Shown: one piece after another, positions 33,405 to 36,053 of the stretch
Position numbering within the stretch: the first letter of the stretch is position 1
How the letters are laid out: each line of letters opens with the position of its first letter
Position numbers and translations under genes: made by a program
Assembly (NCBI GenBank): GCA_015680685.1
Contig: MNCI01034224.1
Coordinates: forward strand, 499,094-535,146
Direction of reading: 5' to 3'
Length of the DNA: 36,053 nt
Source: Gnetum montanum
Taxonomy: Eukaryota > Streptophyta > Gnetopsida > Gnetales > Gnetaceae
The notes under the pieces: model-generated
Databases searched by the model: none
What the model saw: the letters and a program-made list of their open reading frames with translations, nothing else
Told to the model about the DNA's origin: nothing

Positions 33405-33414
33405 CTTATAAATG
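33405..33414 (-). promoter_or_regulatory. TATA-like box before FCP1-like relic
   Basis: The minus strand reads CATTTATAAG about 120 bp before the ATG at 33285. It is a weak motif in AT-rich DNA, supported only by its place. Confidence 0.3.
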
Positions 33415-33419
33415 TAATG

Positions 33420-34060
33420 GTTGAAACTAACTATTTTCATGTCTAATCAATGTGGAACTTTCTTGAAAACGTAGGCATGTCAGTGCGACATGAAGCATGA
33501 AGATCACAACATTAATCTCGTAGATATCGTATTGATTACAGTCTGAAAAGACCCTAAACTAATGTGTAGCTTATCGTCTCATAATCTGGTCGCATTAACT
33601 ACAGTTTGCATAAAAATCCAAATGAATTGCTTTGACATGCTAGACACGCCACGTTGCACCTTTCAGCATAGTTCGTAGAAGTCTTACGCTAACATCTAGG
33701 AAACCAGGCTTACTGCTTTCTCACAAACTGCGCATATGGTAATGGTCTATTGAGATCTTAAACTGGAAACCTTTTGACATGCATCTCTAGAAAACCTTCT
33801 ATCATTTCAATAGATAAAAAAAACAATATAACAATTTTAGGTCTTGGTGATTTTGCAGGTCGATTCGCAAAATGGACGTAGCTTTACTCGCACCCCTAGC
33901 CCTAATAGGCCCATATGGGGAAACTATTAGACAGCTTAACCACGCACTGATAGGAATTGATGCTTCCCTTTATGACACAACCATAGCAACATCGGAAATA
34001 TCCCTAGACTGGCCAGAATATTTGGCCTAAACCCTAGACCTAAAAGTTGGAGATGTGACC
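33420..34060. other. Spacer before reverse transcriptase
   Basis: No coding resemblance on either strand up to about 33860. After the acceptor-like ATTTTGCAG (33850-33858) broken frames lead toward the RT domain without recognisable motifs. Confidence 0.4.
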
Positions 34061-34079
34061 GAAGATCCTCTTACTGAGG

Positions 34080-35150
34080 TCTCTATGGTTACGCATTAAG
34101 GCGAAAAAAACTCTGAAGGTTAGTTTCCTCCTTGACCAACAAACGCAGAGAGACATACTTTGAGTGCTCCAAAATAACGTTGCGGTATTTGCATGGTCAT
34201 ACGAAGACATGCTGGGTTTAGACCCAAGACTAATACAGCACAACATAGTTTTAGATGCACATATCAAAGCAGTTAAATAGAAAACATGGAAGATTAAGCT
34301 TGAAATCGTGCTAGCAGTGCGTGATGAAATCACTAAGCTGTATCAAGCTGGTTTCATTTGCGTGGTTGATTATTCAAACTAGGTGTCAAACATCGTAGTT
34401 GTCTCCAAAAAAATGGGAGGAATATGCATCTGTATAGACTTCTACGATCTAAACAAGGCAACGATTAATGAAAACTTTCTGTTGCCGAGTATCGACCAAC
34501 TTATCGATACAACAGTTGGCCACTCGTTACTATCCTTTATGGATTGGTTTTTGAGCTATAATCAAATTTGTATCAACCCAGAACACCAACTGACTATAAC
34601 TTTCATGACCCACTGGGGAACTTTTTGTTACAACATGATGCCTTTCGGGTTAAAAAACGCTGGAGCAACTTATCAACGTGCCATGACATACATCTTTAGT
34701 GATTACCTTGTAGAGAAATTGAACGAGTACGTAGACAACATAGCTTTCAAATCTAAAAAGTCGGAAGATCACCCAGAAGACCTAAAGTTAATCCTTAAAT
34801 GATGTCTCAGGCATGACCTATGGCTCAACCCAAGAAAATGCATATTCGAAGTCAAAAAAGGATGCATGTTGGGGTTTGTGGTATCAGAGACTGGCATCCA
34901 AGTCAACCCCGACAAGGTTAAAGCCATCGTTAACCTAGCATGACCAACAAACCTCAAAGAACTACGTGGGTTGCAAGGTAGGTTGCAATTTATCAGGTGG
35001 TTCATCTTGAAGTTAATAGACAAGTTACACCCCATGTAGCATCTGCTCAAGAAGGGGGTTAACTTCGAATGGACCGAGAACTGCCAGCATGCATTTGACA
35101 ATCTAAAAGAAGAGCTGCTACATTTGCCAACGATTTTCCCACCACAAGGG
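34080..35150 (+). pseudogene. Element B reverse transcriptase
   Basis: In one frame with stops: VFAWSYEDMLGLDP (about 34180), GFICVVDYSN, DFYDLNKATINENFLLPSID (about 34437), LLSFMDWFLSYNQI (about 34525), WGTFCYNMMPFGLKNAGATY (about 34608) and EYVDNIAFKSK (about 34725). This is the Ty3-type RT core, closest in wording to Tat/Ogre elements. The first catalytic Asp (FMD) is kept, but the YVDD box is YVDN (34728-34739). The connection and tether (LRGLQGRLQFIRWFI, FEWTENCQHAFDNLKEELL) follow. A frameshift near 35145 leads into RNase H. The enzyme would copy element RNA into DNA; this copy cannot. Confidence 0.9.
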
Positions 35151-35520
35151 ATCAACCTTTCTACATTTATTTAGCAAGTTCAGATGTGTCTATAGCTGCA
35201 TTTTTGTGCCAAAGAAGGGACGACGAGTCAGAAGTCCCTATTTATTATCTAAGTCACATTCTATTTGCATACAAAACAAGGTATAATGAAGTAGAGCGTA
35301 ACTATTTGGCATTGGTATTCACACTAAAAAAATGTAGACACTATCTTTTCCATAGCTAAGTCAACATAATTTGCAAGAACAAAATTCTGTGAGCCATCAC
35401 AAAAAATTTATATGAGAGTAGTCGGATAGCCCGCTGGAAGGCCATGACAGTAGAATTTGACTTGCACTACGTTGGACAATCGTCCATGAAAGGCCAAGCC
35501 ATAGTTGACTAGCTTGTAAC
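35140..35520 (+). pseudogene. Element B first RNase H domain
   Basis: After the frameshift: FYIYLASSDVSIAAFLCQR, PIYYLSHILFAYKTRYNEVE, NYLALVFTLKKCRHY and later GQSSMKGQAIVD. This is the RNase H of Ty3 pol with the tether to the next domain. A few TAG stops interrupt it. The domain would remove RNA from the RNA-DNA hybrid. Confidence 0.85.
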
Positions 35521-35599
35521 ATCACCTATTAACGATCAAGCCACGATAGAGCCTAAGTTTCCTGATGAACAGATACATAGTTTAAGCCCTATATCGACA

Positions 35600-35970
35600 G
35601 GCCTCGAAGCGATGTTATACTTCGATGGAGCTTTGACTACCATAGTCGGCAGTGCTACCACTGTCATTACGCTCTCCCCTGAAGATTTTTGTCCACTGGC
35701 TTACCGCCTGGCATTTCCTTGTACGAACAATGTGGCAGAGTACGAGGGGCTCCTTAGGGGATTGTTAACAGCCAGGGAACTCAACGTTCAACACTTGGCA
35801 ATTCGAGTTTATAAAATGCTGGTCATTAATCAAATCACAAGGGTCTACACCTGCAAAGCTGTGCATCTGCAACCCTATTAGGATATGGCTAAAGATTTCC
35901 TGAGATAATTCATGATGATTGACATCCAACACATGCCATGTAATGAGAACACTGTAGCTGATTTATGAGA
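35600..35970 (+). pseudogene. Element B second (archaeal-type) RNase H
   Basis: LYFDGALTTIVGSA (from 35615), YRLAFPCTNNVAEYEGLLRG and ARELNVQHLAI follow the order of the extra RNase H found in Tat-lineage elements: D in 'DGA', E in 'NN.AEYE', then the strand that normally carries a third acidic residue. That strand reads VYKM here, so the third Asp is lost. Possession of a second RNase H places element B in the Tat/Ogre group. Integrase would lie beyond the window end. Confidence 0.8.
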
Positions 35971-35984
35971 CGCAGTTTACACTA

Positions 35985-36053
35985 GGCCGCGATATCGCGT
36001 ACGCGATATCGCGGCCGACGCGATGTCGCGTCTTCTCCTGCGATATCGCGTAC
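35985..36053. repeat. Palindromic GATATC module inside element B pol
   Basis: 35985-36016 is a perfect 32-bp palindrome: GGCCGCGATATCGCGT followed by its exact reverse complement. Then come a degenerate half-module (GACGCGATGTCGCGTC) and a new module starting GCGATATCGCGTAC at the window edge. It lies just after the second RNase H, not in an LTR, and stays open in the pol frame to the end. Confidence 0.95.

Larger units (their letters stand above)
28345..33858 (+). other. Intron-like spacer between protease and RT of element B
   Basis: Plus-strand coding resemblance ends near 28340 (KLKIIKKQLRSK) and resumes after 33858, where the sequence reads ATTTTGCAG, a good splice acceptor. Ogre-type elements are known to carry an intron between protease and reverse transcriptase. 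A donor is not obvious (best: GTGAAT near 28351). The spacer is much longer than I would expect and contains two antisense genes, so a nested insertion is an alternative. Confidence 0.35.

Noticed and set aside
1235-36053. CRISPR array from spaced GATATC palindromes
   Set aside because: Copies are few and irregularly spaced, lie in LTRs of a plant genome, and there are no cas genes.

Overview
The window is plant nuclear DNA. The evidence is a six-exon aluminium-activated malate transporter (ALMT) gene with canonical GT/AG introns, set among plant-type LTR retrotransposons (a Tat/Ogre-like Ty3 element with a second RNase H, and a tRNA-Asp-like primer-binding site), a Pif1-type helicase relic and foldback elements. 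I cannot name the species. Several undetermined bases and one 137-base gap (10173-10309) show that this is a draft assembly.

Layout. 1-2019: the 3' end and 3' LTR of a retrotransposon (element C, + strand). 2020-3900: spacer with a Copia-type primer-binding-site relic. 3924-6656 (- strand): an apparently intact ALMT gene of 478 codons with a TATA box at 6885-6896; it is the only convincing intact host gene. 6900-10127: intergenic DNA with a small tandem repeat and a SINE-like patch. 10128-10385: a foldback element that contains the assembly gap. 10386-10631 and 18996-20420: a Pif1-like helicase relic whose 3' end is amplified in tandem. It is split by element A (10632-18990, - strand), a complete but non-autonomous LTR retrotransposon with two LTRs, a target-site duplication, a PBS, a PPT, gag and a large 3' ORF, but no pol. 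20450-23640: AT-rich spacer with tandem and foldback repeats. 23640-36053: element B (+ strand), a decayed Tat/Ogre-like Ty3 element (LTR-like promoter, gag, protease, reverse transcriptase, two RNase H domains) cut off by the window end.

Two things stand out. First, a CpG-rich palindromic module (core GATATCGCGTACGCGATATC) lies 16 bp upstream of the TATA box in three LTRs of two related elements. It varies in copy number between the two LTRs of element A, appears in degenerate form next to a TATA-like tract upstream of element A's 3' ORF, and recurs as a perfect 32-bp palindrome inside the pol region of element B. Second, element B carries about 4.5 kb of antisense, intron-containing coding sequence between protease and reverse transcriptase: an FCP1-phosphatase-like gene relic followed by a five-exon gene relic ending in a coiled coil and a His/Glu-rich acidic tail. 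The latter has the same overall design as element A's 3' ORF, which lies in sense orientation.

No rRNA, functional tRNA or CRISPR array was seen. Most broken ORFs carry nonsense codons that can be explained by C-to-T changes, as expected of old methylated transposons.
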